Source: Methylolobus aquaticus (GTDB lineage Bacteria; Pseudomonadota; Gammaproteobacteria; Methylococcales; Methylococcaceae). From it: a stretch of 64,000 nucleotides of DNA. The translations under genes and the position numbers were made by a program. Numbering within the stretch: the first letter of the stretch is position 1; each line of letters opens with the position of its first letter. The notes under the pieces were generated by a model. It was not told the DNA's origin, made no database searches, and saw only the letters and a list, made by a program, of their open reading frames with translations. Positions 36,790 to 47,052 of the stretch are shown one piece after another. Location of the stretch: assembly GCA_004168015.1 (NCBI GenBank), contig SEYW01000007.1, positions 120,520-184,519 of the forward strand, in the 5' to 3' direction.

Positions 36790-37416
36790 TCAGGTAGTCC
36801 ACCCGGTATTTCGGTCCGCCGACAAACCCGGCTGATCCTCAAGCAGCCTGCGCAACTCGGCCAGCGACAGCTTCGGAAGCGGGCTCTTGCGCCGCACCCA
36901 ATGGCGACCCGCTCCGTCTGGAGCGAGGATCACGATGTCGACGCGCGACTGGCCGGCAAAAAAACGGAGTCCGGGCACTTCCACCAGACCCACCCGACCA
37001 GCTATCTGGTGGCTGGTCTCCCGAAAGGGAATGCGTGCATCGATCAACTTCGTGATGACCTGTTCCGGCGCTTCGGGGAAGACCTGTATCGTGACCGGGC
37101 TGTGCGGCCCGGCATCGCCGGCAACGGCATCACCGACGAGACAGGGGGAAAAGTCCTCGAGTTGCGCCATGATTTCCACCGCGATGCGCCGCAAGCTCAG
37201 CAACCTGCACTCGTGTGATGCATCCCGGTAGAGCCGGTGATACTCCTGGCGCGCGAGATCGATCACATCGTTGCGCGGCAGTTGCCGGACGTCACGCAAC
37301 CCCAGCCGCTCGGCTGCCTTGAGCTTGGCCCTGCCATAATCCTCGACGCCATCCTCGATCATCACCCGAGCCGCTTCCTGGGCGATTCGGAACTGGACCC
37401 TGTCGCGAGCATTCAC
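36790..37416 (-). CDS. Conserved-looking protein of unknown function
   Basis: The 208-residue soluble protein has a helical N-terminus (RVQFRIAQEAARVMIEDGVEDYGRAK-like), which looks like the start of a nucleotidyltransferase-associated or DNA-binding helix bundle. A central strand-rich part (VTIQVFPEAPEQVITKLIDARIPF) and a basic C-terminus (HWVRRKSPLPKLSLAELRRLL) follow. Codon use matches its neighbours, and it starts 35 bases after mrcA on the same strand. That makes it a likely real gene in an mrcA transcript. I do not recognise the family. Confidence 0.75.
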   Translation of the reverse strand: MNARDRVQFRIAQEAARVMIEDGVEDYGRAKLKAAERLGLRDVRQLPRNDVIDLARQEYHRLYRDASHECRLLSLRRIAVEIMAQLEDFSPCLVGDAVAGDAGPHSPVTIQVFPEAPEQVITKLIDARIPFRETSHQIAGRVGLVEVPGLRFFAGQSRVDIVILAPDGAGRHWVRRKSPLPKLSLAELRRLLEDQPGLSADRNTGWTT

Positions 37417-37451
37417 GGCGGTTCCCTGCTGGTGGCAAAGCGTTCGAAACG

Positions 37452-39881
37452 TTAAAAGAGGGACTCGATAGACCGACTGGAACCGCCACCACTGCGGCTG
37501 GGCGCCCGGGATGAGCCACCGAATTCGCTGAACTCCCCTCCCTCGCTGGGCTTCGGCTTGCGTTTGGCCGGCTTAGGCACCGCACGCTTTTTGGGAACCT
37601 TGTCCGATGGGAACAGTTCCATGACCCCAGCGTCCTGACCCTTCCCTGCGAGCATACCCGACTTGGGGTCGATACGGGTGGCCGTCAGTCCTTCCGGTTG
37701 CTGAAAGGATTCCTCAGGCACGTCGGCCAGCGCCGTCTTCATGAAGTCGACCCACATCGGCAGTGCCAAGTCACCACCCGTCTGTTTGCCCAACGACTTG
37801 AACGAATCGAAGCCCATCCAGCACACCGTCACCAGCGCCGGGGAGTACCCGTTGAACCAGACGTCACGCGAGCGGTTGGTCGTACCCGTCTTGCCACCAA
37901 TGTCTTTGCGTTTGAGTTGCAGCGCCTTCTTCGCCGTACCGGTGCGAATGACGTCCTGCAACATCGAGTTCATCATGTAATGCACTTGCGGCGACAGGAT
38001 TCGCGACGCGATCGGCTCCGCCGGCTCGGCGTCCATTGGGCATTCCGGGCAGGCCCTGGGCGGCTTCGCCTCGAAGATCGTTTCACCGTCGGGTGTCTCG
38101 ATCCGGGCGATCACATAAGGATCGACTCGAAAGCCGCCGTTGGCGAATGGGGCGTAAGCCTGCGCCATCCGGAGCGGACTGGCATGACCGCTGCCCAGCG
38201 CCAGTGACAGACCACGTGGCAGTTCGTCGCTGGTGAAGCCGAAGCGGTTCGCCATCTCGAGCACCTTGTCGGTACCGACATCCTTCATCAGGCGCACCGA
38301 GACCAGATTTCGGCTCTTCGCGAGAGCCACCCGAAGCCGTACCGGCCCCATGAACTTGCCACCGGAATTTTTCGGGCGCCAGACCCCACCGCTTTGCGAC
38401 TCGTCCTTGACCGCAATCGGACCGTCGACGACCACACTGGCCGGGGTGTAACCGTTCTCCATGGCCGTCGCATAAACGATGGGCTTGAAGCCGGAACCCG
38501 GCTGGCGCTGGGACTGAGTGGCGCGATTGAAGCTGCTCAACGCGAAATCGTAACCCCCCACCAAGGCAATCAGAGCCCCATCCTTCGGATCCAAAGCGAC
38601 GATGGCACCTTCGACCTCCGGCACTTGCGCCAAGACCCAGGCGCCACCATCCTTGACCGAGAGCCGGACGATGGACCCGGGCTTGAGGCCTTCACGGGGA
38701 TTACGCGCCCAACCGCTCTGATCGAAGTCGACATCCGTCAGTCCGGTACCGGCCACATAAACGGTTGCGGAACGGTCCTTCAGCGAGATCACGACCCCCG
38801 GCACGGTCTCGCCACCGCTGGGAATCTTGCGCAACGCCTCTTCCCAGTCCGCATCGGTCTTGGCCTTCTTCAGGTCGATGCGCTGCTTGCTGCTGCGATA
38901 GCCGCGGTGCATGTCGTAACGCCGCAACGACTTCCGGAGTGACTTTTCGGCTTCGAGCTGCAAGCGGCTGTCGATCGTCGTGTGAACCTGATAGCCATTG
39001 ACGTAGGCGTCTTCACCGTAGCGCTGGACCATTTCATTGCGCGCCATTTCGGCGACATATGGCGCCGACAGTTCAATCGCACGAGTGTGCAATCGCGCGG
39101 TATTCGGCTGCGCGAGCGCTTCCCGGAACTGCTCCGGGGAGATGAAACCGAGCTTGCCCATCCGCTGCAGAACGTAATTGCGCCGCTCCAAGGCCCGCGG
39201 CGCGTCGACGATCGGATTGTAGCGGGACGGCGCTTTCGGCAGGCCGGCGATCATCGCAATCTCTGCGAGCGTCAGGTCGCGTATCTCCTTCCCGTAATAG
39301 ATCTGCCCGGCAGCCGCGATCCCATATGCATGGTGGCCGAAGTAGATTTTGTTCAGGTAAAGCTCGAGGATCTGTTCCTTCGGCAGGGTCGACTCGATCT
39401 TGATGGCCAGCAAGATCTCCTTGATCTTCCGTGCCAGGGTCTTTTCGCTGGTCAGGAAAAAGTTTCGCGCGACCTGCATCGTGATCGTGCTGCCCCCCTG
39501 CCTCTTCTCGCCAGTGCTGGCAAACGTGTATACGGCTCTCAGCAAGCCCTGATAGTCCACCCCGGGATGATTGAAAAAGCGGTCATCTTCCGCTGCCAGA
39601 AAGGCCTGCTTCATGGCTTCAGGCACGTCGGCGATCGCGACGGGATAGCGTTTCGCCTCGCCATACTGAGCCATCAACTTGCCGTCGCGACTGAAGATAC
39701 TCATGGGTACCTGGTAGCGTACGTCCTTCAGGCTAGCGATATCGGGCAGCTGAGGCTCCAGATAGGAGTACAATCCGAGCAACCCGACGGCGGCGAACAG
39801 GATCGCGAACAGAACGAAGGCTATAAGCCCCTTCAGCAATCTGACGAACACCGAGGAGCCAGTTTTCTTGCGAATTGCCAC
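37452..39881 (-). CDS. mrcA: Penicillin-binding protein 1A
   Basis: PBP1A polymerises and crosslinks peptidoglycan at the inner membrane. The 809-residue protein has an N-terminal anchor (17-38), a GT51 glycosyltransferase domain with catalytic E98 (EDDRFFNHPG), RQGGSTITMQVARN, an OB-like insert (about 355-425) and a transpeptidase domain. The transpeptidase motifs are S463-GFK (SxxK), SRN (523-525) and KTGT (664-667). A CPECP segment precedes the last motif, as in several gammaproteobacteria. The C-terminal tail is Ser/Gly-rich. Divergence from pilM is the standard gammaproteobacterial arrangement. Confidence 0.97.
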   Translation of the reverse strand: MAIRKKTGSSVFVRLLKGLIAFVLFAILFAAVGLLGLYSYLEPQLPDIASLKDVRYQVPMSIFSRDGKLMAQYGEAKRYPVAIADVPEAMKQAFLAAEDDRFFNHPGVDYQGLLRAVYTFASTGEKRQGGSTITMQVARNFFLTSEKTLARKIKEILLAIKIESTLPKEQILELYLNKIYFGHHAYGIAAAGQIYYGKEIRDLTLAEIAMIAGLPKAPSRYNPIVDAPRALERRNYVLQRMGKLGFISPEQFREALAQPNTARLHTRAIELSAPYVAEMARNEMVQRYGEDAYVNGYQVHTTIDSRLQLEAEKSLRKSLRRYDMHRGYRSSKQRIDLKKAKTDADWEEALRKIPSGGETVPGVVISLKDRSATVYVAGTGLTDVDFDQSGWARNPREGLKPGSIVRLSVKDGGAWVLAQVPEVEGAIVALDPKDGALIALVGGYDFALSSFNRATQSQRQPGSGFKPIVYATAMENGYTPASVVVDGPIAVKDESQSGGVWRPKNSGGKFMGPVRLRVALAKSRNLVSVRLMKDVGTDKVLEMANRFGFTSDELPRGLSLALGSGHASPLRMAQAYAPFANGGFRVDPYVIARIETPDGETIFEAKPPRACPECPMDAEPAEPIASRILSPQVHYMMNSMLQDVIRTGTAKKALQLKRKDIGGKTGTTNRSRDVWFNGYSPALVTVCWMGFDSFKSLGKQTGGDLALPMWVDFMKTALADVPEESFQQPEGLTATRIDPKSGMLAGKGQDAGVMELFPSDKVPKKRAVPKPAKRKPKPSEGGEFSEFGGSSRAPSRSGGGSSRSIESLF

Positions 39882-40098
39882 GCGTGGAGAGGAAGATTTG
39901 TGAAGCGGTGGGAAAGTGGGCGCAGGCTCGGCGCTGATCTGGACGGAGGCCCCGCAGGGGCCTGAGAGATTGTGTTGCGAAGGATCGGTTTACCAAGCAG
40001 ATTACCATCGGGCGCAGGGTTGTACCAGTCTAACGCACCGATTAAGGCGATCCGGACCCCGGTTTCCTGATGGTCAGCGGACGCACGGAAGGCACACG

Positions 40099-41163
40099 AT
40101 GTTTCAATTACAGAGACCGAAACCGGGACTGCTCGGAATCGACATCAGCACAGCGGCCGTCAAGCTACTCGAACTGAGCCGCGACAAAGCCGGGCTGATT
40201 CGTGTCGAGGCATGCGCGGTGGCTCCGCTGGCGCCCGGCGCCATCGTCGACCGGACGGTGGCCAACGTGGAACTCCTGGGCGATGCCTTGAAGGCGGTCG
40301 TCAAGCAATCCGGCACCCGACTCAAGACGGCAGCCGTCGCGGTACCCACCTCGGCGGTCATCACCAAGATCATCACGATGCCGGCCTCCCTGGGCGATGA
40401 CGAACTCGAACTGCAGATCGAACTGGAGGCCGACCGGTACATTCCGTACCCGCTGGATGAAGTCAGCCTGGACTTCGAAGTGCAGGGACCGAATGCCCGG
40501 AATGCGGAATTGATGGACGTGCTGATCGTTGCCTCGCGGAAGGAGAACGTCGACGATCGTCTGGCCGCGCTCGACCTGGCCGGCATCAAGGCCGGTGTGG
40601 TCGATGTCGAGTCCTATGCGCTGGAAAATGCGTTCAGCGTCATGCTCGAGCAGCTTCCTGAACACGGCGCGGGCCAAACGACTGCCATCGCCGACGTCGG
40701 TGCGACGATGATGACACTCGATGTGGTGCATGACGGACGCAGCGTCTACGTCCGCGAGCAGGGGTTCGGCGGCAAGGAGTTGACGGAAGAGATCCAGAGC
40801 AAGTACGGCCTCTCTTTTGCCGAAGCCGGGCTCGCAAAAAAACTCGGAGGCCTGCCCGAGAGCTATCTGGAGGAGGTACTGGACCCGTTCCGGCAAGCCA
40901 TGGCCCGACAGATCAATGTGTCGCTGCAGTTCTTCCGCTCCTCCGGCGCAAACCGCCAGTTGGACAGGCTGCTGCTGGCCGGCGGATGCGCCCAGATCCG
41001 CGGCATCCGCGAATACCTGGAAACGGCACTGGAGATTCCGACGCTAATCGCCGATCCCTTTGCCGGCATGGCCCTGGCGAACAGGATCAAGGCGCCGACG
41101 CTGCGCGCCGAGGCGCCGGCCTTGATGGTCGCCTGCGGTCTGGCATTGAGGAGTTTCGATTGA
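40099..41163 (+). CDS. pilM: Type IV pilus assembly protein PilM
   Basis: PilM is the cytosolic, actin-like (FtsA-like) ATP-binding member of the alignment complex and binds the PilN N-terminus. The 354-residue protein has LLGIDISTAAVKLLEL, TAVAVPTS-type phosphate loops, the middle IADVGATMMTLDVVHDG and LLAGGCAQIRGI, as expected. I choose the ATG at 40099 (MFQLQRPKPGLLGID). First of five pil genes with overlapping or tightly spaced ends; its TGA overlaps the pilN start. Confidence 0.96.
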   Translation: MFQLQRPKPGLLGIDISTAAVKLLELSRDKAGLIRVEACAVAPLAPGAIVDRTVANVELLGDALKAVVKQSGTRLKTAAVAVPTSAVITKIITMPASLGDDELELQIELEADRYIPYPLDEVSLDFEVQGPNARNAELMDVLIVASRKENVDDRLAALDLAGIKAGVVDVESYALENAFSVMLEQLPEHGAGQTTAIADVGATMMTLDVVHDGRSVYVREQGFGGKELTEEIQSKYGLSFAEAGLAKKLGGLPESYLEEVLDPFRQAMARQINVSLQFFRSSGANRQLDRLLLAGGCAQIRGIREYLETALEIPTLIADPFAGMALANRIKAPTLRAEAPALMVACGLALRSFD

Positions 41164-41735
41164 CCGTTCACATCAATCTGCTGCCGTGGCGCACCGAACT
41201 GCGCCAGCAGAAGAAGCGCGATTTTTTCGCGCGGGTCGCGCTGGCCGTTTTTTGTACCCTATTGGTCATGATCAGTGTGCACCTTCATGTCGCTCGCACC
41301 ATCGATCGCCAAGTGCGACGCAACGAGTTCATGCAGTCGGAGATCCGCGTGCTGGATGAAAAAATAAAGGAAATCCAGAACCTGGATACGCAGAAGCGAC
41401 GTCTGGTAGCCCGCATGGAGGTCATACAGCAGTTGCAGACCAGCCGTCCCGCCGTCGTACACCTTTTCGACGAGATCGTGCAGACGGTCCCGGAGGGGGT
41501 GTCCTTGAGCGATCTGACGCAGACTGATCAGAAGATGGTGATCAACGGTAGCGCACAATCCAATGGACGCGTCTCCGCCTATCTCCGGAATCTCGAATCG
41601 TCCCGTTGGCTGACCCGGCCAATACTGAATGTGATCCAGACGGAAAAGGAGAAGGACACGAAGACCCCGCTCGCTAAGCAGTTCACGGTCCGCGTGGAGC
41701 AGATCTCGACCGTACCGGAAGGAACGCCCCGATGA
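41160..41735 (+). CDS. pilN: Type IV pilus assembly protein PilN
   Basis: PilN is an inner-membrane protein with a short cytosolic N-terminus that docks on PilM. The conserved INLLPWR motif sits at the start (residues 5-11), followed by one membrane helix (about 24-44), a coiled coil and a ferredoxin-like periplasmic domain. The start is TTG at 41160: GAGGAG ends six bases before it, it forms a TTGA overlap with the pilM stop, and it puts INLLPWR at the right distance. The protein is 191 residues. Confidence 0.94.
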   Translation: MTVHINLLPWRTELRQQKKRDFFARVALAVFCTLLVMISVHLHVARTIDRQVRRNEFMQSEIRVLDEKIKEIQNLDTQKRRLVARMEVIQQLQTSRPAVVHLFDEIVQTVPEGVSLSDLTQTDQKMVINGSAQSNGRVSAYLRNLESSRWLTRPILNVIQTEKEKDTKTPLAKQFTVRVEQISTVPEGTPR

Positions 41736-42376
41736 ACCTGGACCTGACCCAGATCGACTGGGATTTGGAGCGGGCCGGCACTTGGCCATTGGCGGTCAAG
41801 GCGCTGGTCATCGGCGTGCTGTGCATCGCCACTACCGGGGTCTGGTACTACCTCGATACACGGAATCAACTGGAACAGCTCGCCGCGGAAGAAGCGCAGG
41901 AAAGCCAGCTGAAGCAGACCTTCGAAATCAAACAGAAGAAGGCGGTAAACCTCGAAGCCTACAAGAAGCAACTGGTCGAGATTCAGCAGACCTTTGGCGA
42001 CCTGCTGAAACAACTGCCCGACAAGACGCAGGTACCGGACGTTCTCGTCGACGTATCTCAGACCGGCCTGGCCAGCGGGCTTGAGTTCGAGTTGTTCAAG
42101 CCGGCGGAAGAAGTCAACAAGGAGTTCTATGCCGAATTGCCGATCCAGATTCGCGTCGTGGGTGACTTCCTGAAGTTCGGAACCTTTGTCAGCGGACTGG
42201 CCGCACTGCCCCGGATCGTAACGATCCACAACATCAAGATCTCGCGCCGTACCGAAGGCAACACGAAGGGCGGCAAGGAACAGTTGCTGATGGATGCCGT
42301 CGTGAAGACCTATCGCTACCTGGACGAAACCGCTGCCAAGCCTCCGGCACCCAAGGTGCCGCCCAAACCGACATAG
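41732..42376 (+). CDS. pilO: Type IV pilus assembly protein PilO
   Basis: PilO heterodimerises with PilN in the periplasm. The 214-residue protein has a cytosolic N-terminus (LTQIDWDLERAGTWP), one membrane helix (about 22-42), a coiled coil with ELxxLAAEEAQE-like heptads, and the C-terminal domain QIRVVGDFLKFGTFVSGLAALPRIV typical of the family. Its ATG overlaps the pilN stop (ATGA), so the two partners are made coupled. Confidence 0.95.
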   Translation: MNLDLTQIDWDLERAGTWPLAVKALVIGVLCIATTGVWYYLDTRNQLEQLAAEEAQESQLKQTFEIKQKKAVNLEAYKKQLVEIQQTFGDLLKQLPDKTQVPDVLVDVSQTGLASGLEFELFKPAEEVNKEFYAELPIQIRVVGDFLKFGTFVSGLAALPRIVTIHNIKISRRTEGNTKGGKEQLLMDAVVKTYRYLDETAAKPPAPKVPPKPT

Positions 42377-42422
42377 CGATCCGGATTACGCGACCGAAAG
42401 GGCTCACTGACTACGAGCGATC

Positions 42423-43007
42423 ATGACTGGATCAGGAACACAAACACATCCCCGGCGCCCGGGATGGGCCACGTTGTGGTGTGCCCTGGCAGCGCTTGCC
42501 GGCTGCACGGGCGATGAGATCAGCGATTTGCAGGCGTATGTCACCGAAGTGAAGTCGCGGAAGCAGGGCAGGATCGAACCACTGCCGGAATTCCATTCCA
42601 TCGAGCCATTCACCTTCGAGGGCAGCGGACGCAGAGACCCTTTCGCCCGCGCAGAGGCGAAGGAAGAAAACAGCGAGCGGCCGCATCCGGTCGCTGGACC
42701 CCGCCCGGATCTTTCACGCGCCAAGGAAGAGCTGGAGGCATACGAACTCGACAGCCTGCGCATGGTTGGCACCATCAAACTTCAGGGGGCCCTGTGGGGC
42801 TTGGTCAAGGCAGCCGATGGAACAATCTACCGCGTACGCCCTGGTAACCATATGGGGCGGAACTACGGGCGAATCCAGGAAATCACGTCCGACCACATCT
42901 TTCTGGTTGAACTGGTTTCCGTGAACAACGGGTCATGGGAAGAGCGGCAGGCTGCCCTCGACCTGAATGACTCGGCCACCCCCGACGCAGAACGAAAAAC
43001 GCGATGA
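42423..43007 (+). CDS. pilP: Type IV pilus assembly lipoprotein PilP
   Basis: PilP is an inner-membrane lipoprotein linking PilNO to the secretin. The 194-residue protein has a signal with lipobox LAALAGC (Cys about 28), then ISDLQAYVTEVKSRK, a proline-rich linker, FEGSGRRDPFAR and the beta-domain LDSLRMVGTIKLQGALWGLVKAADGTIYRVRPGNHMGRNYGRI. All blocks are standard. Its TGA overlaps the pilQ ATG. Confidence 0.95.
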   Translation: MTGSGTQTHPRRPGWATLWCALAALAGCTGDEISDLQAYVTEVKSRKQGRIEPLPEFHSIEPFTFEGSGRRDPFARAEAKEENSERPHPVAGPRPDLSRAKEELEAYELDSLRMVGTIKLQGALWGLVKAADGTIYRVRPGNHMGRNYGRIQEITSDHIFLVELVSVNNGSWEERQAALDLNDSATPDAERKTR

Positions 43008-45280
43008 AAGGGATACCCTGCCCCCCCACCCATACTCGCTTCCCCGGCCGCAGTCGCGTTGGACGCTGGCTGTACTTGGCGCTGGTACTGCTGGTCCATG
43101 CGGCAGCGCCCGCGTGGGCCCAGCTGAGTACGCTACGGGACGTCGATTTCTCAACCTCGGCCGACGGCGACCTGACGTTCCGGTTCAGCTTCGACAGCCC
43201 CATCGCAACACCCCGCATGTTCATGACCGAGAATCCGACGCGGCTGGCGATCGATTTCCCGGGTGCGCGGAACGGGCTCAAACAGACGCTCATTCCGGTG
43301 CGGTCCCACGGCGCGGAATCCCTGCAGGCGATCGAAGCCGGTGGGCGTACACGGGTCATTTTGAATCTCGCGTCGATGGTTCCCTATGCCGGCGAAGTCG
43401 AAGGCAACGGCTTCCGCCTGACACTGAAAACGGGAGACCAGTCGCGCGGCGCCTACCGGCGCGCGCCGACCGCACCGCCGGTGCCGACCCACCGCACCAG
43501 TCCAAACTATGCTGCACCGGCAGCCATGCGCGATCCGATCGGCGTTTCGCGGGTAAACCGCATCGATTTTCGCCGCGGCGATCGTGGCGAGGGGCGCGTG
43601 ATCATCACGCTGAGCGACCGCGATGCCGCAGTCAACGTGCGTCCGGAAGGCGGACGCATCGTCGTCACGCTGCCGGGGTCGACGATACCGTCCCAGGTTG
43701 CCCGGCAGTACGATGTGACCGACTTCGCCACCCCTGTCCGCTCCATCGATGCGAGTTCAGGCACCAAAGTGGTCATTACGCCGGCGACGGCCGACTACGA
43801 CTACTCGAGCTACCAGACCGATAACGTGCTGACGGTCGAACTTCGGCCGCTGAGCCGCGCCGAACGCGAAGAAGTCAGCAAGAAGCGGGGCATCAAGTAT
43901 TCGGGCGAGCGCCTGTCGCTGAATTTTCAGGACATTCCGGTCCGCTCGGTGCTGCAAATCCTGGCTGACTTCACGAACCTCAACATCGTCGCCAGCGACA
44001 GCGTCCAAGGCAATGTCACGCTGCGTCTGAACGAGGTCCCGTGGGATCAGGCCCTGGATCTGGTGCTGAAATCCAAAGGCCTGGCCAAGCGCCAGGATGG
44101 CAACATCATTCGGGTCGCACCCACCGACGAGATCAATCGCCTGGAAAAGGAGGACCTGGAAGCCCAACGCATCGTCGAGGACCTGGAGCCGCTGCGCACC
44201 GAGATCATCCAGATCAAATACACCCGTGCCGACGAGATCAAGAAGGTGCTGATGGGCACCATCGACCAGACCACACCGATGCGTTCGGACCCGACAACGC
44301 TGAAGGACCTTCGCAACCTGAACGAACCACCGGAAGGACCCGCCACGGCCGAAGTGACGCAATCGATTTTGTCGGGCCGCGGGAACGTCACCGTGGACCC
44401 GCGCACGAACCAACTCATCGTCAAGGACACGGCCCGCAACCTGGAGCGGATCCGCGACCTAATCAATCAACTGGACAAGTCGGTTCGGCAGGTGTTGATC
44501 GAGTCGCGTATCGTGATAGCCCGCAACGACTTCTTCCGGGAACTGGGCGCCAAGATAGGACTCAACCGGGTCGTGCCCGGTGCCTTGCAAACCCAGCGCG
44601 CCTACCTGGTACCGACCGAGGGCGTACTGCCCGTCGACGCCACGCAGGGCGCAACCTACGGCAGCGCTCTGGTCGATCTCGCCGCCAAAGGCGGCGGTTT
44701 CGTGACACCGGCGGCAGCCGGATTCACGCTGCTGAAAGCCGGGGATTATCTGCTCGACCTGGAACTGTCGGCGGCACAGCGCGTCGGGCGCAGCGAACTG
44801 TTGTCCAACCCACGGGTCATTACCGGGGACCAGACCAAGGCCACCATCAAGCAGGGTGTCGAGATACCGGTCCAGATCACCCAGCAGGGCACGACCGGAG
44901 GCCTGCCCGTCCAGAATGTCCAGTTCAAGGAAGTCGTACTCGAACTCAACGTCACACCGCACATCACGCCTGACGATTTCGTGCTGATGGACTTGCTGAT
45001 CAAAAAGGACACACCCGGCGGCACGACAACGAATGGCAACATCATCATCGAAAAGCGCGAGATTCAGACGACGGCCCAGGTCGCCAATGGCGAAACCGTC
45101 GTGCTGGGTGGCATCTACGAGACCGACAACATCAACACGGTGGACAAGGTCCCGTTCTTCGGCGATCTGCCCGGCATCGGTTTCTTCTTCCGCCGCGACG
45201 AAGTGCAGGACAACAAGCGCGAATTGCTGATCTTCATTACCCCGAAGCTGTTGAACGACAGCCTCGGTGCCGCGCGCTAA
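43004..45280 (+). CDS. pilQ: Type IV pilus secretin PilQ
   Basis: PilQ forms the outer-membrane pore for the pilus. The 758-residue protein has a signal peptide ending near AWAQ (about residue 40), two AMIN peptidoglycan-binding domains (about 45-140 and 180-275), an N0/STN domain (LSLNFQDIPVRSVLQILADF, about 300-370), an N1/KH domain and the secretin core (about 520-755). The core has GVEIPVQITQQG, EVVLELNVTPHITPD, VANGETVVLGGIY and VPFFGDLPGIGFFF. It is the last of pilM-pilQ, followed by aroK-aroB as in many gammaproteobacteria. Confidence 0.97.
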   Translation: MKGIPCPPTHTRFPGRSRVGRWLYLALVLLVHAAAPAWAQLSTLRDVDFSTSADGDLTFRFSFDSPIATPRMFMTENPTRLAIDFPGARNGLKQTLIPVRSHGAESLQAIEAGGRTRVILNLASMVPYAGEVEGNGFRLTLKTGDQSRGAYRRAPTAPPVPTHRTSPNYAAPAAMRDPIGVSRVNRIDFRRGDRGEGRVIITLSDRDAAVNVRPEGGRIVVTLPGSTIPSQVARQYDVTDFATPVRSIDASSGTKVVITPATADYDYSSYQTDNVLTVELRPLSRAEREEVSKKRGIKYSGERLSLNFQDIPVRSVLQILADFTNLNIVASDSVQGNVTLRLNEVPWDQALDLVLKSKGLAKRQDGNIIRVAPTDEINRLEKEDLEAQRIVEDLEPLRTEIIQIKYTRADEIKKVLMGTIDQTTPMRSDPTTLKDLRNLNEPPEGPATAEVTQSILSGRGNVTVDPRTNQLIVKDTARNLERIRDLINQLDKSVRQVLIESRIVIARNDFFRELGAKIGLNRVVPGALQTQRAYLVPTEGVLPVDATQGATYGSALVDLAAKGGGFVTPAAAGFTLLKAGDYLLDLELSAAQRVGRSELLSNPRVITGDQTKATIKQGVEIPVQITQQGTTGGLPVQNVQFKEVVLELNVTPHITPDDFVLMDLLIKKDTPGGTTTNGNIIIEKREIQTTAQVANGETVVLGGIYETDNINTVDKVPFFGDLPGIGFFFRRDEVQDNKRELLIFITPKLLNDSLGAAR

Positions 45281-45321
45281 CCGCATGCAGGCCCAAGGCG
45301 TCCGCCCCAGGCGGGGCAGCG

Positions 45322-45330
45322 TGCTATGAT
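45322..45330 (+). promoter_or_regulatory. Extended -10 promoter candidate for aroK-aroB
   Basis: TGCTATGAT combines a TG extension with TATGAT (45325-45330) just before aroK. No -35 box is visible, as expected for the extended -10 class. A CCGCC-CCA-GGCGG hairpin right upstream could end the pilQ message. A start site near 45337 would exclude initiation at the TTG at 45331. Confidence 0.5.
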
Positions 45331-45363
45331 TTGCGCCCCCGTTTCGAGAGCTGTGCCGTCAAC

Positions 45364-45891
45364 GTGAATATCTTCCTGATCGGTCCGATGGGCGCCGGCA
45401 AGTCGACCATCGGCAAGTTGCTCGCCAAGACTTTCGGACGCGACTTCGTCGACAGCGACCGGGAAATCGAACGACGGACCGGTGTCACGATACCGATGAT
45501 CTTCGAATACGAAGGCGAAGCGGGCTTCCGACGCCGCGAAGCCGAGATGCTGGCGCAGCTGAGCGCGCGCGACGAAATCGTCCTGGCCACCGGCGGGGGC
45601 GCCGTCATCCTGCCCGAGAACCGTGCCCTGCTGCGACGGCGAGGCTTCGTGGCATATCTGAAGTGCAGCATCGAGAAACAACTCGAACGCACCCAACGCG
45701 ACTCGCACCGCCCGCTGCTCAATACGGCCGACCCGCGCCAACGCCTCGAAGATCTGTTCCATGAGCGTGAGCCGCTCTACACCGAGATCGCGGATGTGAC
45801 GGTCGACACGGGTTTACTGTCGGGACAGGCCGCCGTACGGTCCATCGCCAAGGCCTATCAGAATGCCTGCAGCGGGCGGGGCGACGCGTGA
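45364..45891 (+). CDS. aroK: Shikimate kinase
   Basis: AroK phosphorylates shikimate with ATP in aromatic amino acid synthesis. The roughly 175-residue protein has the Walker A loop [11 protein letters not shown], the shikimate-binding [29 protein letters not shown] and RPLL with the conserved Arg. The start is ambiguous. I use the GTG at 45364, which gives the usual NIFLIG beginning and lies downstream of the extended -10, rather than a TTG eleven codons earlier. Its stop overlaps the aroB start. Confidence 0.95.
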   Translation: MNIFLIGPMGAGKSTIGKLLAKTFGRDFVDSDREIERRTGVTIPMIFEYEGEAGFRRREAEMLAQLSARDEIVLATGGGAVILPENRALLRRRGFVAYLKCSIEKQLERTQRDSHRPLLNTADPRQRLEDLFHEREPLYTEIADVTVDTGLLSGQAAVRSIAKAYQNACSGRGDA

Positions 45892-46973
45892 ACACGCTGA
45901 ATGTCGATCTCGGCGACAGGAGCTACCCGATCTACATCGGGGGTGAACTGCTCGATCGCGCCGATCTGCTGGCGCGGCATGTCAGCTCGCAGCAGGTGCT
46001 GTTGCTGACCAACACGACGGTGGCCCCCCTCTATCTGGCTCAGGTTAACGCCGCTTTGGGCGACCGCCGCATCGAGCAGCTGATCCTTCCGGACGGAGAG
46101 GCGTACAAGACACTGGATTCGGCAGCGCAAATCTGGGACCGTCTGCTCGAACGACGTTTCAGTCGCAACGCGACACTGGTCGCACTAGGCGGCGGAGTCA
46201 TCGGCGATCTGGGAGGCTTCGCCGCGGCCTGCTACCAACGTGGCATACCTTTCGTGCAGATCCCCACGACACTCCTGGCGCAAGTCGACTCCTCAGTCGG
46301 TGGAAAGACCGGCGTCAACCACCCGCGCGGCAAGAACATGATCGGCGCCTTTTACCAGCCGCTGGCCGTCATCGCCGATACGGGCACGCTGTGCACTTTG
46401 CCCGACCGCGAACTGAGCGCCGGTCTCGCCGAGGTGATCAAGTACGGACTGATCCGAGACCCCGTGTTTTTCGAGTGGATCGAGGCCAACATCGAGGCGC
46501 TCGTGCAGCGCGAGCCGGAAGCGCTCGCCCACGCGATCGAACAGTCGTGCCGGAACAAGGCGGCGGTCGTCGCGGCGGACGAGCGGGAATCGGGGGTACG
46601 CGCGACCCTGAATCTCGGCCATACCTTCGGACACGCCATCGAGACTGGCTGCGGGTACGGTACCTATCTCCATGGGGAGGCGGTCGCCATTGGAACCTGC
46701 ATGGCGGCTCGGCTGTCCCAGCACCTCGGTTGGCTCGGTTACGCTCAGGTCGGGCGTATCGAAAGCCTGCTTCGGTCTGCCGGCCTGCCGACGCAACTGG
46801 AACCGGGACAGTTGTCCGCGGGCCGCATGCTGGAACTGATGGCGGTAGACAAGAAGAACGTCGACGGCAAACTGCGCCTGATTCTGCTCGAAGGCATCGG
46901 TACCGCAACCCTGCCGCTCGAAATCGACTCGGCCACGGTCGAAGCGACACTGACCGAGATCCTTTCCAGTTGA
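45888..46973 (+). CDS. aroB: 3-dehydroquinate synthase
   Basis: AroB converts DAHP to 3-dehydroquinate using NAD+ and a divalent metal. The 361-residue protein starts at a GTG overlapping the aroK TGA (GTGA). It has [60 protein letters not shown] (a run spanning residues about 99-140), [11 protein letters not shown] with a metal His, and HGEAVAIG with another. It belongs in the pilMNOPQ-aroK-aroB cluster. Confidence 0.97.
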   Translation: MNTLNVDLGDRSYPIYIGGELLDRADLLARHVSSQQVLLLTNTTVAPLYLAQVNAALGDRRIEQLILPDGEAYKTLDSAAQIWDRLLERRFSRNATLVALGGGVIGDLGGFAAACYQRGIPFVQIPTTLLAQVDSSVGGKTGVNHPRGKNMIGAFYQPLAVIADTGTLCTLPDRELSAGLAEVIKYGLIRDPVFFEWIEANIEALVQREPEALAHAIEQSCRNKAAVVAADERESGVRATLNLGHTFGHAIETGCGYGTYLHGEAVAIGTCMAARLSQHLGWLGYAQVGRIESLLRSAGLPTQLEPGQLSAGRMLELMAVDKKNVDGKLRLILLEGIGTATLPLEIDSATVEATLTEILSS

Positions 46974-47052
46974 GGCTCGGCCCCCACCCTTATCAGCTCG
47001 GGTTCGGACGACGCTCGGCCCGATCCTTCGCAGCCGCCGCCGGAACCCTGTC

